64,000 nucleotides of DNA, from NCBI RefSeq assembly GCF_000312425.1, contig NZ_HE997181.1, positions 5,379,788-5,443,787 on the forward strand, read 5' to 3'. This document shows, one piece after another, positions 45,404-55,123 of the stretch. Positions within the stretch are counted from its first letter, which is position 1. Each line of letters opens with the position of its first letter. Below the pieces are notes generated by a model that was not told where the DNA came from, searched no databases, and saw only the letters and a list, made by a program, of their open reading frames with translations. This DNA comes from Reyranella massiliensis 521. Its GTDB lineage: Bacteria; Pseudomonadota; Alphaproteobacteria; Reyranellales; Reyranellaceae. Made by a program: the position numbers and the translations under genes.

Positions 45404-46993
45404 ATGTCGGTCGATTTCGATGCGGTGATCATCGGCGCAGGTTTTGGCGGCATGTATATGCTGCACCGGCTGCGTCAGAAGGGCTTCACGGCACACGTCT
45501 TCGAGGCCGGCAAGGGTGTCGGCGGCACCTGGTATTGGAACCGCTATCCAGGCGCGCGTTGCGACGTCGAAAGCGTCCAGTATTCCTATCAGTTCTCGCC
45601 CGAGCTGGAGCAGGAATGGGAGTGGTCGGAGCGCTACGCCACCCAGCCCGAAATCCTGCGCTACGCCAATCATGTCGCCGACCGCTTCGACCTGCGTCGC
45701 GACATGACGTTCGAGACGCGCATCACCAAGGCTGTTTTCGACGAAGCGGCGAATCTCTGGCGGGTCGAGACGGACAAGAGCGACAAGGTCACGGCGCGCT
45801 TTGTCATCACAGCGATGGGCTGCCTCTCCTCGCCCAATACGCCCAAGATCCCGGGCCTCGAGGACTTCAAGGGACCGACCTATCACACCGGCAACTGGCC
45901 GCACGAAGGCGTCGACTTCACGGGCAAGACGGTGGGCGTGATCGGCACGGGTTCCTCGGCGATCCAGTCGATCCCGATCATGGCCGAGCAGGCCAAGCAT
46001 CTCACGGTGTTCCAGCGCACCGCCAACTACACGGTGCCGGCGCACAACAAGCCGCTCGATCCGGCCTATGTGAAGCAGGTCAAGGCGAGCTATCCCGAGA
46101 TGCGCAAGCGCGCCAAGACCAAGCCCGCTGGCATCGATTTCACCATCAACACCGCATCTGCCGTCGAGACGCCCGAGGCCGAGCGCAATCGCGAGTTCCA
46201 GGCCCGCTGGGACTATGGCGGACTGGGCTTCATGGCATCCTTCGGCGACCTGCTGCTGAACGACGATTCCAACAAGCTGGCGGCCGACTTCGTGCGCGCC
46301 AAGGTCCACGAAGTCGTCAAGGATCCGAAGACGGCCGAGGCGCTGGTGCCCAAGAACATCATCGGCTGCAAGCGGCTGTGCGTCGACACGGGCTATTGGG
46401 CGACTTTCAACCGGCCGAATGTCACCCTGGTCGACATCAGCGACGAGCCCATCGAACGTATCACGGCTACCGGCCTGCGGGCCAAGGGGCAGGACTACGC
46501 CTTCGATTGTCTCGTGCTGGCGACGGGCTTCGATGCCATGACCGGCGCGCTGCTCAAGGTCGACTTCCGCGGGCGCGGCGGCGTCACTCTGAAGGAGAAG
46601 TGGAACGAGGGGCCGAAGACCTATCTCGGGCTCACGGTCGTCGGCTTCCCCAATCTCTTCATGATCACCGGACCGGGCAGCCCCTCGGTGCTGACCAACA
46701 TGCTTCCGTCGATCGAGCAGCATGTCGACTTCATCGCCGACTGCCTCGAGGCCGTGCGCGCCCAGGGCAAGACCGTGATCGAGCCCGAACCCCAGGCGCA
46801 GGAAGCCTGGGTCGGCCATGTCGGCGACGTGTCGAACATCACGCTGCGTTCGACCTGCAGCTCCTGGTACGTCGGCGCCAATATTCCGGGCAAGCCGCGC
46901 GTCTTCATGCCCTATATCGGCGGACTGCCGGCCTACATCCAGGCCTGCGAGACGGTGGTGAAGAACGGCTACGAAGGCTTCGCGCTGGCGTAG
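45404..46993 (+). CDS. FAD/NADPH monooxygenase, Baeyer-Villiger type I
   Basis: The 529-residue protein has the FAD Rossmann motif 'GAGFGG' (11-16), the BVMO fingerprint 'FKGPTYHTGNWP' (155-166) matching FxGxxxHxxxW(P/D), and the NADPH Rossmann motif 'GTGSSA' (181-186). 'TWYWNRYPGARCD' is also typical of cyclohexanone monooxygenase relatives. It inserts oxygen next to a ketone carbonyl to make an ester or lactone. ATG 45404 has GGAGG just upstream. A bidirectional terminator follows its stop. Confidence 0.93.
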   Translation: MSVDFDAVIIGAGFGGMYMLHRLRQKGFTAHVFEAGKGVGGTWYWNRYPGARCDVESVQYSYQFSPELEQEWEWSERYATQPEILRYANHVADRFDLRRDMTFETRITKAVFDEAANLWRVETDKSDKVTARFVITAMGCLSSPNTPKIPGLEDFKGPTYHTGNWPHEGVDFTGKTVGVIGTGSSAIQSIPIMAEQAKHLTVFQRTANYTVPAHNKPLDPAYVKQVKASYPEMRKRAKTKPAGIDFTINTASAVETPEAERNREFQARWDYGGLGFMASFGDLLLNDDSNKLAADFVRAKVHEVVKDPKTAEALVPKNIIGCKRLCVDTGYWATFNRPNVTLVDISDEPIERITATGLRAKGQDYAFDCLVLATGFDAMTGALLKVDFRGRGGVTLKEKWNEGPKTYLGLTVVGFPNLFMITGPGSPSVLTNMLPSIEQHVDFIADCLEAVRAQGKTVIEPEPQAQEAWVGHVGDVSNITLRSTCSSWYVGANIPGKPRVFMPYIGGLPAYIQACETVVKNGYEGFALA

Positions 46994-47017
46994 ATCACCC
47001 GCGCTGCAGCGTCCTTG

Positions 47018-47058
47018 AAACGAACGGGGGAAGCCTTTCGGCTTCCCCCTTGTCGTTT
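47018..47058. terminator. Bidirectional intrinsic terminator
   Basis: A perfect 10-bp stem (GGGGGAAGCC 47026-47035, GGCTTCCCCC 47040-47049) has a TTTC loop. The flanks (AAACGA and TCGTTT) extend the pairing. It lies between the converging monooxygenase (+) and ABC ATPase (-) genes. Confidence 0.85.
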
Positions 47059-47073
47059 CGGGCCTGTGCCGTT

Positions 47074-48708
47074 TCAGGCCGCGGCGAACTTGCCAAATTC
47101 CCAGTTGCGGCCGGGCGCGGCCGCGAACAGGGACTTGGTGTAGTCGTGCTTGGGCTTCTCGAAGACCTGCTCGGCGGCGCCGTACTCGACGACACGGCCC
47201 TGGCTCATCACGGCGACATAGTCGCAGATCTGGGCCGCGACGCGCAGATCGTGAGTGATGAACAGCACCGCAAGGTTCAGCCGCTTGCGGATCTCGTCGA
47301 GCAATTCCAGCACCTGCTTCTGCACCGACACATCGAGCGCTGACACCGCCTCGTCGGCGATCAGCAGCTCGGGTTCCATGGCGAGCGCCCGGGCGATGCA
47401 GATGCGCTGGCGCTGGCCGCCCGAGAACTGATGCGGGAAACGATCGAGCGCGTTGGGATCGAGGCGCACGGTTTCCATCAGCTTGCGGGCGCGCGCCATC
47501 GCCTCACTGCGGCTCAATCCGAAATTCATCGGACCTTCGATGATCGAATCGCCGACAGTGATGCGGGGATTGAGAGAACGATACGGGTCCTGGAACACGA
47601 TCTGCACGCGCCGGCGGTGCGGACGCAGCTTGCCGGCCGAAATCTTGCCGATTTCGGTATCGCCCAGGAACACCTTGCCTTCGGTCGGGTCGATCAGTCG
47701 GGCGATGCAACGCGCCACCGTCGACTTGCCCGAGCCGGACTCGCCCACGATGCCCAGCGTTTCGCCGCGGCGGATATCGAGGTCGACATCGACCGCCGCC
47801 TTGACCACACGCGCCTTCTGGAAGAAGCCGGAGCCCGAATAGGTCTTGCCGAGCTTCTCGGTGCGCAGCACGGTGATGCCGTCCTTGCGCACGCCGCGAT
47901 GGGCCGGATGGATCGATGGCACCGAGGAGATCAGCATCTTGGTGTAGGCCTGGACAGGCTTCGACAGGATCTGCTCGGTCGGTCCCATCTCGACCAACTC
48001 ACCCCAGCGCAGCACGGCGACGCGATGGGCGATCTCGGCAACGACTCCGAAATCATGGGTGATGAACAGCACGCCGGTGCCCTGGCCCTCTTGCAGCTCG
48101 GCGATCAGCTTCAGGATCTCGGCCTGTGTCGTCACGTCGAGCGCCGTCGTCGGCTCGTCGGCGATCAGCAGGACCGGATCGAGCACCAGCGCCATGGCGA
48201 TCATGATGCGCTGGCGCTGGCCGCCGGAGAGCTGATGCGGATAGGAGGCGTAGATGCGCTCCGGTTCCGGCAGCTTCACGCGGGCCAGGATGGCGATGAT
48301 CTTGGCCTTGCGCTGGGCGTTGTCGAGGTTGGTGTGCGTACGCAACACCTCGTCGATCTGCTCGCCGCAGGTCATGACCGGATTCAGTGCCGTCATCGGC
48401 TCCTGGAAGATCATGGACATGCGCGTGCACCTGAGCTCGCGCAGCCGCGTCTCGTCGGCGGCCAGGATGTTCTCGCCCTCGAGCAGGATCTCGCCCGAGG
48501 TCGGCTTCAGCGCCTTGGCAAGCAGGCCCATCACCGTGAAGGCGATGACCGACTTGCCCGAGCCCGATTCACCGACGAGGCAGACGATCTCCCCCGGATT
48601 GACGGTGAAGTTCACCTTCTCGACGGCATGGACGCGGTCGCCGCCGGCCGGCAGGGCGACACTCAGGTTGCGAACTTCGAGGACCGGCTTCTTTGCTGCT
48701 GTCGACAT
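47074..48708 (-). CDS. Peptide/nickel-type ABC transporter ATPase, DppD-DppF fusion
   Basis: The 544-residue protein contains two complete ABC ATPase modules in one chain. Each has a Walker A 'GESGSGKS' (first at about residue 44, second about 320), a signature ('LSGGQRQR' and 'FSGGQRQR') and a Walker B ('[12 protein letters not shown]' and '[12 protein letters not shown]'). Each module ends with an oligopeptide-family C-terminal extension. It powers import with the two permeases upstream. The ATG overlaps the permease stop (TGATG). Such fused ATPases are common among alphaproteobacterial glutathione/peptide importers. Confidence 0.95.
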   Translation of the reverse strand: MSTAAKKPVLEVRNLSVALPAGGDRVHAVEKVNFTVNPGEIVCLVGESGSGKSVIAFTVMGLLAKALKPTSGEILLEGENILAADETRLRELRCTRMSMIFQEPMTALNPVMTCGEQIDEVLRTHTNLDNAQRKAKIIAILARVKLPEPERIYASYPHQLSGGQRQRIMIAMALVLDPVLLIADEPTTALDVTTQAEILKLIAELQEGQGTGVLFITHDFGVVAEIAHRVAVLRWGELVEMGPTEQILSKPVQAYTKMLISSVPSIHPAHRGVRKDGITVLRTEKLGKTYSGSGFFQKARVVKAAVDVDLDIRRGETLGIVGESGSGKSTVARCIARLIDPTEGKVFLGDTEIGKISAGKLRPHRRRVQIVFQDPYRSLNPRITVGDSIIEGPMNFGLSRSEAMARARKLMETVRLDPNALDRFPHQFSGGQRQRICIARALAMEPELLIADEAVSALDVSVQKQVLELLDEIRKRLNLAVLFITHDLRVAAQICDYVAVMSQGRVVEYGAAEQVFEKPKHDYTKSLFAAAPGRNWEFGKFAAA

Positions 48709-49643
48709 CAGACTTTCTTGCTCATCTTCGGATCGAGCGTGTCGCGCAGACCGTCGCCCATGATGTTGATGGCCAGCACCGTCAAGGCAAGGAAGATGCC
48801 GGGATAGAGGATGTTGTGCGGGAACACGCGGAACAGCGTACGGCCCTCGGCCATGATGTTGCCCCAGCTGGGGATCTCCGGCGGGATGCCGATGCCCAGG
48901 AAGGAGAGCGCCGCTTCGGTGAGGATCGCGGCGGCGGCCAAGAAGGTGCCCTGCACGATCAACGGCGCGATGGTGTTGGGCAGGATGTGGCGGAACATCA
49001 ACGTCCAGGTCGGCGTGCCGACCGAGATGGCGCCCTCGACGTAGGGCTCTTCGCGGACCGTCAGCACGATCGACCGCACGAGGCGCACGACGCGTGGTAC
49101 GTCTGGTACGACGATGGCGAAAACCACGGTTATCAGGCCGGCGCGCCAGATCGAGACCAGGGCGATCGCGAGCAATATGCCCGGGATCGCCATTAGCCCA
49201 TCCATGATGCGCATGATGATGCCGTCGGCCCACCTCACATAGCCGGAGACAAGGCCGATCACGACGCCGATGGCGACGGCCGCCAGAGCCACGGAGATGC
49301 CGACCGCCAGCGAGACGCGGGTGCCGTAGAGCACGCGGCTATAGACGTCGCGGCCCAGGCTGTCGGTGCCCATGATCGCCACGCGCTTGACGGTCGTGCC
49401 GTCGTCGAGGCGCATGGTGATCTCGGTGCCAGGCTTCTTGTTGCGCGCCGCCGGGTCGATACGCGTCGGATCGACGGTGCCGAGGAACGGCGCCAGCAGG
49501 GCGATCAGCACCATGCCGAGCAGGATGATGCCGCCGAAGATCACGTTCGGGTTGCGAATAGCAACGAGCCAGAGGCTCTTGCGCTTGGTCGACGCTGCCG
49601 CAATGGAGGCAGAATCGACAACTTCTTCGGTGATCGCGCTCAA
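48708..49643 (-). CDS. ABC transporter permease (DppC/OppC family)
   Basis: The 311-residue membrane protein has the DppC N-terminal domain ('LWLVAIRNPNVIFGGIILLGMV'), six membrane helices and the EAA-like loop 'EGAISVGTPTWTLMFRHILPN'. It overlaps the DppB-like gene by 4 bp at its start. The C-terminus 'DGLRDTLDPKM' is typical of the family. Confidence 0.93.
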   Translation of the reverse strand: MSAITEEVVDSASIAAASTKRKSLWLVAIRNPNVIFGGIILLGMVLIALLAPFLGTVDPTRIDPAARNKKPGTEITMRLDDGTTVKRVAIMGTDSLGRDVYSRVLYGTRVSLAVGISVALAAVAIGVVIGLVSGYVRWADGIIMRIMDGLMAIPGILLAIALVSIWRAGLITVVFAIVVPDVPRVVRLVRSIVLTVREEPYVEGAISVGTPTWTLMFRHILPNTIAPLIVQGTFLAAAAILTEAALSFLGIGIPPEIPSWGNIMAEGRTLFRVFPHNILYPGIFLALTVLAINIMGDGLRDTLDPKMSKKV

Positions 49644-50581
49644 TACCGGATCCTCGGGTCGAACAGGGTGTAGCTGATGTCGATCAAGAGGTTGATCACG
49701 ACGTAGACTACGGAGAAGAGAAGAATGACGGTCTGGATGGTCGGGAAGTCGCGGCTCAGCACCGCTTCGACGGTGAGCCGTCCCAGGCCGGGAAGACCAA
49801 AGACGCTTTCCGTGACCACTGCGCCGCCCATCAGGATGGCGATGCCGAGACCGATGACGGTCAGGATTGGCACCGCCGCATTGCGCAGCGCATGGCGCAT
49901 CAGCACGACGCGGTTGCTCAAGCCCTTGGCGCGCGCCGTGCGGATATAATCCTCGTTCAGCACTTCAAGTACGGAAGCGCGCGTGATGCGCGAGATCAGC
50001 GCCACGAAGCCGACCGACAGGGTGAGCGATGGCAGGACCATGCGCTCTGCGAACTGCCAGAAATTGACGCCGATGCGGACATAGCCCTGCACCGGCAACC
50101 AGCCGAGCTCGATGGCGAAGATATAGATCAGGCAGTAGCCGATGACGAAACCCGGCACGGAGAAGCCCAGGACCGAGAAGCCCATGACGACGCGGTCGAA
50201 CAGCGAGCCTTGACGATAGGCCGCCATCACGCCGATCGGCACCGAGATGCAGACCGCGAAGACCAGCGTGCACAATGCCAGGGCGAGCGTCGGCTCGACG
50301 CGCTGGGCGATCAGCTCGGCCACGGTCTTCTTGAAGAAGTAGCTTTCGCCGAACTTGCCCTGGAGGATGTCGCCGATCCAGATGGCGAACTGCGTCCATA
50401 TCGGTTCGTTGAGGCCGAGCTTCTCGCGGATATCGGCGATCTGGTCGGAGGTGGCATTGTCGCCGGCGATCACCGCTGCCGGATCACCGGGCGTCAAACG
50501 CAGCATAAGGAAGACAAAGATCGCCACCACCGCCAAAACGGGGATGATGGAGATCAAACGACGGGCAATGAAATCGAGCAT
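49640..50581 (-). CDS. ABC transporter permease (DppB/OppB family)
   Basis: The 313-residue protein starts 'MLDFIARRLISIIPVLAV' at ATG 50581 with GAGGG upstream; an in-frame GTG at 50599 would add six residues. It has six helices, the loop 'DYIRTARAKGLSNRVVLMRHALRN' motif in part, and ends 'DISYTLFDPRIRY' as is usual for DppB. It pairs with the next permease in the import channel. Confidence 0.93.
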   Translation of the reverse strand: MLDFIARRLISIIPVLAVVAIFVFLMLRLTPGDPAAVIAGDNATSDQIADIREKLGLNEPIWTQFAIWIGDILQGKFGESYFFKKTVAELIAQRVEPTLALALCTLVFAVCISVPIGVMAAYRQGSLFDRVVMGFSVLGFSVPGFVIGYCLIYIFAIELGWLPVQGYVRIGVNFWQFAERMVLPSLTLSVGFVALISRITRASVLEVLNEDYIRTARAKGLSNRVVLMRHALRNAAVPILTVIGLGIAILMGGAVVTESVFGLPGLGRLTVEAVLSRDFPTIQTVILLFSVVYVVINLLIDISYTLFDPRIRY

Positions 50582-50602
50582 TTTCCCTCTATGGCTCACC
50601 CC

Positions 50603-50640
50603 GAGCGAAGCAAAAGGAGTCCTTTCGCTTCGCCCACGAT
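50603..50640. repeat. REP-like palindromic element
   Basis: An imperfect palindrome (GCGAAGC 50605-50611 paired with GCTTCGC 50627-50633, with AAAGGA and TCCTTT inside) lies in the gap between the permease and its binding-protein gene. Its outer flanks (CACC... and ...ATGAC) resemble palindromic extragenic elements of alphaproteobacterial genomes. It could also act as a transcript-stabilising hairpin. Confidence 0.5.
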
Positions 50641-50659
50641 GACGGCAGCTACGTTGCCG

Positions 50660-52255
50660 TCACTTCTTCTCTACGTTCCACATCACCGGCACCGGCGCCT
50701 TCAGCCAGCCGGTGACGTTGGCACGCGCCGCACCCGGGCCGTACCACTGGCCGATCCAGCCGTACTGCGCGGTCTCCAATGCACGGTCCTGCACGGCCTT
50801 GGCCAGTGCCTTGTTCTTCACAGGATCGGTTTCCTTTGAATAGTCATCGCGCAACTTCTCGATAACCGGATCGGTTGGCCAGCCGAACCACGATTTGTCG
50901 CCCTGCGCCACCATGTACGAGGTCGAGATCGGATTCAGGATGTCCGCAGCGACCGAGAAGGTATGGAACACGTTCCAGCCACCTTGCGCAGGGGGCTCTT
51001 TCTTGGTGCGTCGCGTGACCAGCGTTTGCCAGTCCATGGATTGCATGTCCACCTTGAAACCGGCCTGTTCGAGCAGCGCCTTGGTCACGGGCGCCGTGTT
51101 GGTCAGCACCGGCAAGGTCGTCGACTGCATCAGCACGATGGGCGTGCCGTCGTAGCCGGCTTCCTTGAGAAGCGCCTTTGCTTTCTCGAAGTCGGGTTTC
51201 ACGAGAAGACCATTGGGCGCATCGAATGCATTGGGCGTGCCACAGACGAAGGCCGCGGAGCAGACTTTGTAATATTCCGGCTCGCCCACCGTCGCCTTGA
51301 GATAATCCTCCTGCCGCATCGCCAGAAGTGCCGCTTGGCGGATTTTGGGGTTGTCGAACGGCTTAACCAGGTGATTGAAGCGGATGATGAACTGGTGGCC
51401 GAGCGGGTTCCAGTCGACCAGCTTCACGCCCTTGTCCTTCTTCAGCACCGGGATGAGGTCATGCGGCGGTTGTTCGATCAGGTCGATCTCGCCGGCAATG
51501 AGGGCGTTCACCTGCTGCTGGGTGTCCGGCATCTCGATGATCTCGACACGGTCGACTTTGACGACCTTGCCGCCGGCCAGACCCGAGGCCGACTCGGCGC
51601 GCGGCTTGTACTTCGGGTTCTTGATGTAGACGTGCTTTTCGCCGGGCTTGGACTCGGCATTGACATAGATGAAGGGGCCGGAGCCGATCTGGCTGTCGAT
51701 CTGCTTGAACGGATCGGTCTCAGCGACCTTCTTCGGCATCATGAAGGGCACTTGCGAGGACGGCTTGCCGAGCGAGTCGAGCACCAGGCCGTACGGTTCC
51801 TTCAGCACCATCTGGAAGGTCTTGTCGTTGACCGGCTTCAGCTCCTTCACGAAGTCCATGAGCTTCTGACCCATGGCGTCGCGGGCGCCCCAGCGCTTGA
51901 TCGAGGCGATGCAATCCTCGGAAGTGACGGGCTTGCCGTCATGCCATTCGAGACCGTCGCGCAAGGTGAAGGTCCACACCGTCTTGTCCGGCGAGACTTC
52001 ATACTTGTCGACCATCTGCGGCTTGACCGCATTGTTCTCATCCGACGCAAACAGCGTGTCGTAGATGAAGTACCCGTGGTTGCGCGTGACGTAGGCCGTG
52101 GTCCAGATCGGATCGAGAATCGTCAGATTGCCGTTCTGGACGAATTTCAGGACCTTGCCCTGCGCCAGTGCCGGACTTGTACTCAAGACGAAGGCACCGG
52201 CAACGATGGTGCCTGCAGCCAATGCCGCAAGTGTACGCCTAAACGCTTGTTTCAT
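50660..52255 (-). CDS. ABC transporter substrate-binding protein (SBP_bac_5 family), paralogue 2
   Basis: The 531-residue secreted protein has a signal peptide ('LAALAAGTIVAGAFVLSTSPALAQ', residues 8-32 in part) and family motifs 'WTFTLRDGLEWHDGKPVT' and 'DPIWTTAYVTRNHGYFIYDTL' in part. It binds a peptide-like substrate and passes it to the permeases 79 bp downstream. It is very similar to the next gene, and a long hairpin separates the two. The ATG at 52255 gives a normal signal peptide; the open frame upstream runs over the hairpin. Confidence 0.93.
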   Translation of the reverse strand: MKQAFRRTLAALAAGTIVAGAFVLSTSPALAQGKVLKFVQNGNLTILDPIWTTAYVTRNHGYFIYDTLFASDENNAVKPQMVDKYEVSPDKTVWTFTLRDGLEWHDGKPVTSEDCIASIKRWGARDAMGQKLMDFVKELKPVNDKTFQMVLKEPYGLVLDSLGKPSSQVPFMMPKKVAETDPFKQIDSQIGSGPFIYVNAESKPGEKHVYIKNPKYKPRAESASGLAGGKVVKVDRVEIIEMPDTQQQVNALIAGEIDLIEQPPHDLIPVLKKDKGVKLVDWNPLGHQFIIRFNHLVKPFDNPKIRQAALLAMRQEDYLKATVGEPEYYKVCSAAFVCGTPNAFDAPNGLLVKPDFEKAKALLKEAGYDGTPIVLMQSTTLPVLTNTAPVTKALLEQAGFKVDMQSMDWQTLVTRRTKKEPPAQGGWNVFHTFSVAADILNPISTSYMVAQGDKSWFGWPTDPVIEKLRDDYSKETDPVKNKALAKAVQDRALETAQYGWIGQWYGPGAARANVTGWLKAPVPVMWNVEKK

Positions 52256-52319
52256 AGCGTCCCTCCGGGTGTCTCTCCCCATCGAGAAAGGCAGGTCTCC
52301 GCCCCACCTTCGTCGATGG

Positions 52320-52346
52320 GCGCGCGGGGCGAGGAGCCCCGCGCGC
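52320..52346. terminator. Strong hairpin between the two binding-protein genes
   Basis: A perfect 11-bp GC stem (GCGCGCGGGGC 52320-52330, its complement 52336-52346) with a 5-base loop lies 7 bp beyond the stop of the upstream paralogue. There is no U-tract after it on the minus strand, so it more likely protects the upstream mRNA 3' end or partly attenuates than fully terminates. Confidence 0.6.
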
Positions 52347-52353
52347 AACCTCA

Positions 52354-53940
52354 CTATTTCTTAGTGATGTTCCAGAACACCGGCACCGGGGCGATCATGT
52401 TGCCCTCAATGTTGTTGCGGCGCGCAATCGGCGAATACCACTGGCCGACGTTGATGTGCGTCGGGTTGTTGGCCCAGTACTTCTGCAGATCCTCGACGAT
52501 CTGCTTCTGCTTGGCCGGGTCGGTCTCCTTGGCAAACTGGTCGCGGAATTTCTCGATCGTCGCATCGCACGGCCAGCCGAACATGGCCTTGTCGCACGAG
52601 GCGTTGAAGAAGCCGGCCATGACCGGGTTCAGGATGTCGGCGGCGACCCACGAGGTGAGGAAGGCATGCCAGCCGCCCTGGCTCGGCGGATCCTTCTTCA
52701 CGCGGCGGCCGACCAGCGTCTGCCAGTCCATTGACTGCATGTCGACCTTGAAGCCGGCTCGCTCCATCTGCTGCTTGGCGACCGGCGCCAAATTGGTCAG
52801 CACCTGCAGGTCGGTCGACTGCATCAGCACGATCGGCGTGCCGTCGTAGCCCGCCTCGGTGAGGAGCTGCTTGGCCTTGGCGGCATTGCCGTTCAGGACG
52901 TCGGCCATGCCGGCGTCGGTGGCGAGCGGCGTGCCGCACACGAACGGCGCCTTGCAGACCTTGAACCACTGCGGATCGCCGATGGTGGCCTTGAGGAAGT
53001 CCTCCTGGGCAAAGGCCACGAACACGGCATGGCGGATCTTGGGGTTATCGAAGGGCTTGGCCGTGCTGTTGAAGCGGAACGTATACTGGTTGCCGGTCGG
53101 GTTGCCGTTGAACAGGTTGATGTTCTTGTCCTTGGCCAGGATCGGCAACAGATCGTGGCCGGGCGATTCGATCATGTCGATTTCGCCGTTCTGCAGGGCG
53201 CCGACCTGTGTCTGTACGTCGGGGATCCAGAGCCATTCGACGCGGTCGACTTTGACGACCTTGCCACCGGCCAGGCCCGACGGCGCCTCTGCGCGCGGCT
53301 TGTACTTGGTGTTCTTGACGTAGACGATCTTCTCGCCGGGCTTCCACTCGTCGGCCTTGAAGATGAACGGGCCCGAACCGATCACGTCCTCGACCTTGAT
53401 CTGCTGCATCGGGTCGGTTTCAGCCGTCTTCTTCGGCATCATGAACGGCACGTTCGACGAGGGCTTGCCGAGCGACTGCAGCACCAGGCCGTACGGCTCC
53501 TTCATCTTCAGCTTGAAGGTCTTCGCGTCGACGACCTCGAAACCTTCGGCCGATGCCATCATCTTCTGGCCCATTGAATCGCGGGCTGCCCAACGCTTGA
53601 TCGAGGCGACGCAGTCCTCGGCCGTGACGGGCTTGCCGTCGTGCCATTCGAGGCCATCGCGCAGCGTGAAGGTCCAGACGAGCTTGTCGGACGAGACCTC
53701 CCACTTGTCGACCATCTGCGGCTTCACGTCGAACTTCTCGTCCATCGCGAAGAGCGTGTCCCACACCATGTAGCCGTGGTTGCGCTGGATGTAGGCCGTG
53801 GTCCAGATCGGATCGAGAATCTTCACGTCCGAATGCATCACGGCCTTGATGGTCTGCGCCTGAACGGGCGCAGCCGTCAGCAATGCAGACGCACCAGCCG
53901 CGGCGACGAGCGCCAGAGCTGACTTCTTGAAAGAAAACAT
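52354..53940 (-). CDS. ABC transporter substrate-binding protein (SBP_bac_5 family), paralogue 1
   Basis: The 528-residue protein begins with a signal peptide (MFSFKKSALALVAAAGASAL, cleavage after 'APVQA') and keeps the same core as its neighbour: 'LDPIWTTAYIQRNHGY', 'WTFTLRDGLEWHDGKP', 'KEPYGLVLQSLGKPSSNVPF' in part, 'MMPKK'. It is the first gene of the importer set and should be the most expressed. The upstream open frame beyond 53940 lacks a signal-peptide start. Confidence 0.93.
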   Translation of the reverse strand: MFSFKKSALALVAAAGASALLTAAPVQAQTIKAVMHSDVKILDPIWTTAYIQRNHGYMVWDTLFAMDEKFDVKPQMVDKWEVSSDKLVWTFTLRDGLEWHDGKPVTAEDCVASIKRWAARDSMGQKMMASAEGFEVVDAKTFKLKMKEPYGLVLQSLGKPSSNVPFMMPKKTAETDPMQQIKVEDVIGSGPFIFKADEWKPGEKIVYVKNTKYKPRAEAPSGLAGGKVVKVDRVEWLWIPDVQTQVGALQNGEIDMIESPGHDLLPILAKDKNINLFNGNPTGNQYTFRFNSTAKPFDNPKIRHAVFVAFAQEDFLKATIGDPQWFKVCKAPFVCGTPLATDAGMADVLNGNAAKAKQLLTEAGYDGTPIVLMQSTDLQVLTNLAPVAKQQMERAGFKVDMQSMDWQTLVGRRVKKDPPSQGGWHAFLTSWVAADILNPVMAGFFNASCDKAMFGWPCDATIEKFRDQFAKETDPAKQKQIVEDLQKYWANNPTHINVGQWYSPIARRNNIEGNMIAPVPVFWNITKK

Positions 53941-54079
53941 ATTGTCCAAACTCCCTGTCTCGGGTGCGACGCTTGCAAATTCTAGGCCTGCAAGATTCGC
54001 GCCTCCCCGTGCAGACAGTAGCAGCCGGGAACCCCCCTCTGACAAGCCGATTCACGAATCGAAATCGGCGTCAGCAATG

Positions 54080-55069
54080 TCAGCGTGGGCGGTTGAGCGC
54101 CTTTTCGAGCAATTCGAGCACACCTTCGGACGCGGCGGAGGCGACAATGTCGCCGAATCCGGCCCAGGTGCCGCGCGCGGCGGCAAGCGGTACCGGATTC
54201 GCCTGCTCGATGTCGCCGACGACCTTGCCGGCGGGATCCTTCAGCACCCATTTGACGACGAGTTTGCCCGTGCGTTCGTCGATGGGCGTCAGGTTGACCG
54301 TGCCGGCGACCGTGAAGACGTCCTCGGCGGCGGCGTCGACAATGACGATTTTGTTCGAGCCCAGCGCCCGGCGCATACCGGAGTAAAGCTGGCGATTGCC
54401 GTCCGATGGGGCCCCGGTCACGGCAGCCACGAGAACCTTGACCTGCTGCTCCACGGGTTTCGTAGGAACGGGCGCCGTTGTGGGCTTCGTCCCGGTCGCA
54501 GCTGCGGCTTCCGCGGCGGCTGCGGTGCCATCGGCCACGGGGTCGGAAGGAAATTCGTAGGGAATGGTGATGCCGGCCGCTACCTGCCCCGGCGCGCGGG
54601 GAATGAAGTTCGGCGGCTTGCCGATCAACGTCGCAACCCTCGGAGCGGCCTGTTGAGCCATGCGCGAAATCAGTCGCTCGTTCTGTGCCGCATAGTCCTC
54701 CGGGCGTGCCCGCGTCTTGACCGTGGCCGGCTCGTCGGTGCGCGGCCTGCCGACAACTCGGTAATCGACCTGAACTTCGATCGACATGTCGGCGTCTCGC
54801 GTGCTCATCACGCCGTCGACTAGGATCGGCGCGTCGGCAGGCGCCACCGAGGCGACGATGCCGTAGGACTGCAGCTCCATCGCCAGGGTCGCGGCGACGC
54901 GCTGACCCATTTCCGGCGGCATGTTGCGCGGAGGCGCGATGGCCACCTCGGCCTTGTCGACCCGGGGGCGAGCGTAGGAGTCCCGCGTGGGGTCGTGTTC
55001 GAAAGGTCCGGGAACTCTCGCGCAGGCTGCCAGTGCCAGCAGGCAGAGCAGCGTCACAACATGGCGCAT
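54080..55069 (-). CDS. Putative lipoprotein of unknown function
   Basis: The 329-residue protein is a lipoprotein with lipobox 'LALAAC' (Cys16). Its mature part has a beta-alpha pattern with 'VAATLAMELQSYGIVAS', an Ala/Thr/Pro-rich linker (about 165-195) and a C-terminal region with 'VLVAAVTGAPSDGNRQLY' and 'TGKLVVKWVLKDPAGK'. It recalls lipoproteins with a repeated nucleotide-fold-like half but is not firmly assigned. The ATG at 55069 is preferred over 55093 because it begins the lipoprotein leader. The pgeF stop lies 54 bp upstream of the start. Confidence 0.7.
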   Translation of the reverse strand: MRHVVTLLCLLALAACARVPGPFEHDPTRDSYARPRVDKAEVAIAPPRNMPPEMGQRVAATLAMELQSYGIVASVAPADAPILVDGVMSTRDADMSIEVQVDYRVVGRPRTDEPATVKTRARPEDYAAQNERLISRMAQQAAPRVATLIGKPPNFIPRAPGQVAAGITIPYEFPSDPVADGTAAAAEAAAATGTKPTTAPVPTKPVEQQVKVLVAAVTGAPSDGNRQLYSGMRRALGSNKIVIVDAAAEDVFTVAGTVNLTPIDERTGKLVVKWVLKDPAGKVVGDIEQANPVPLAAARGTWAGFGDIVASAASEGVLELLEKALNRPR

Positions 55070-55123
55070 GTCGCGACCACCCCGAGCAGGCACACAAACA
55101 CCAGGATGATCAAGTAGGGCACA

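Noticed and set aside
47074-48708. The fused double ATPase as two frameshift-joined genes.
   Set aside because: It is one open frame with two complete ABC modules, a known arrangement in this transporter family.
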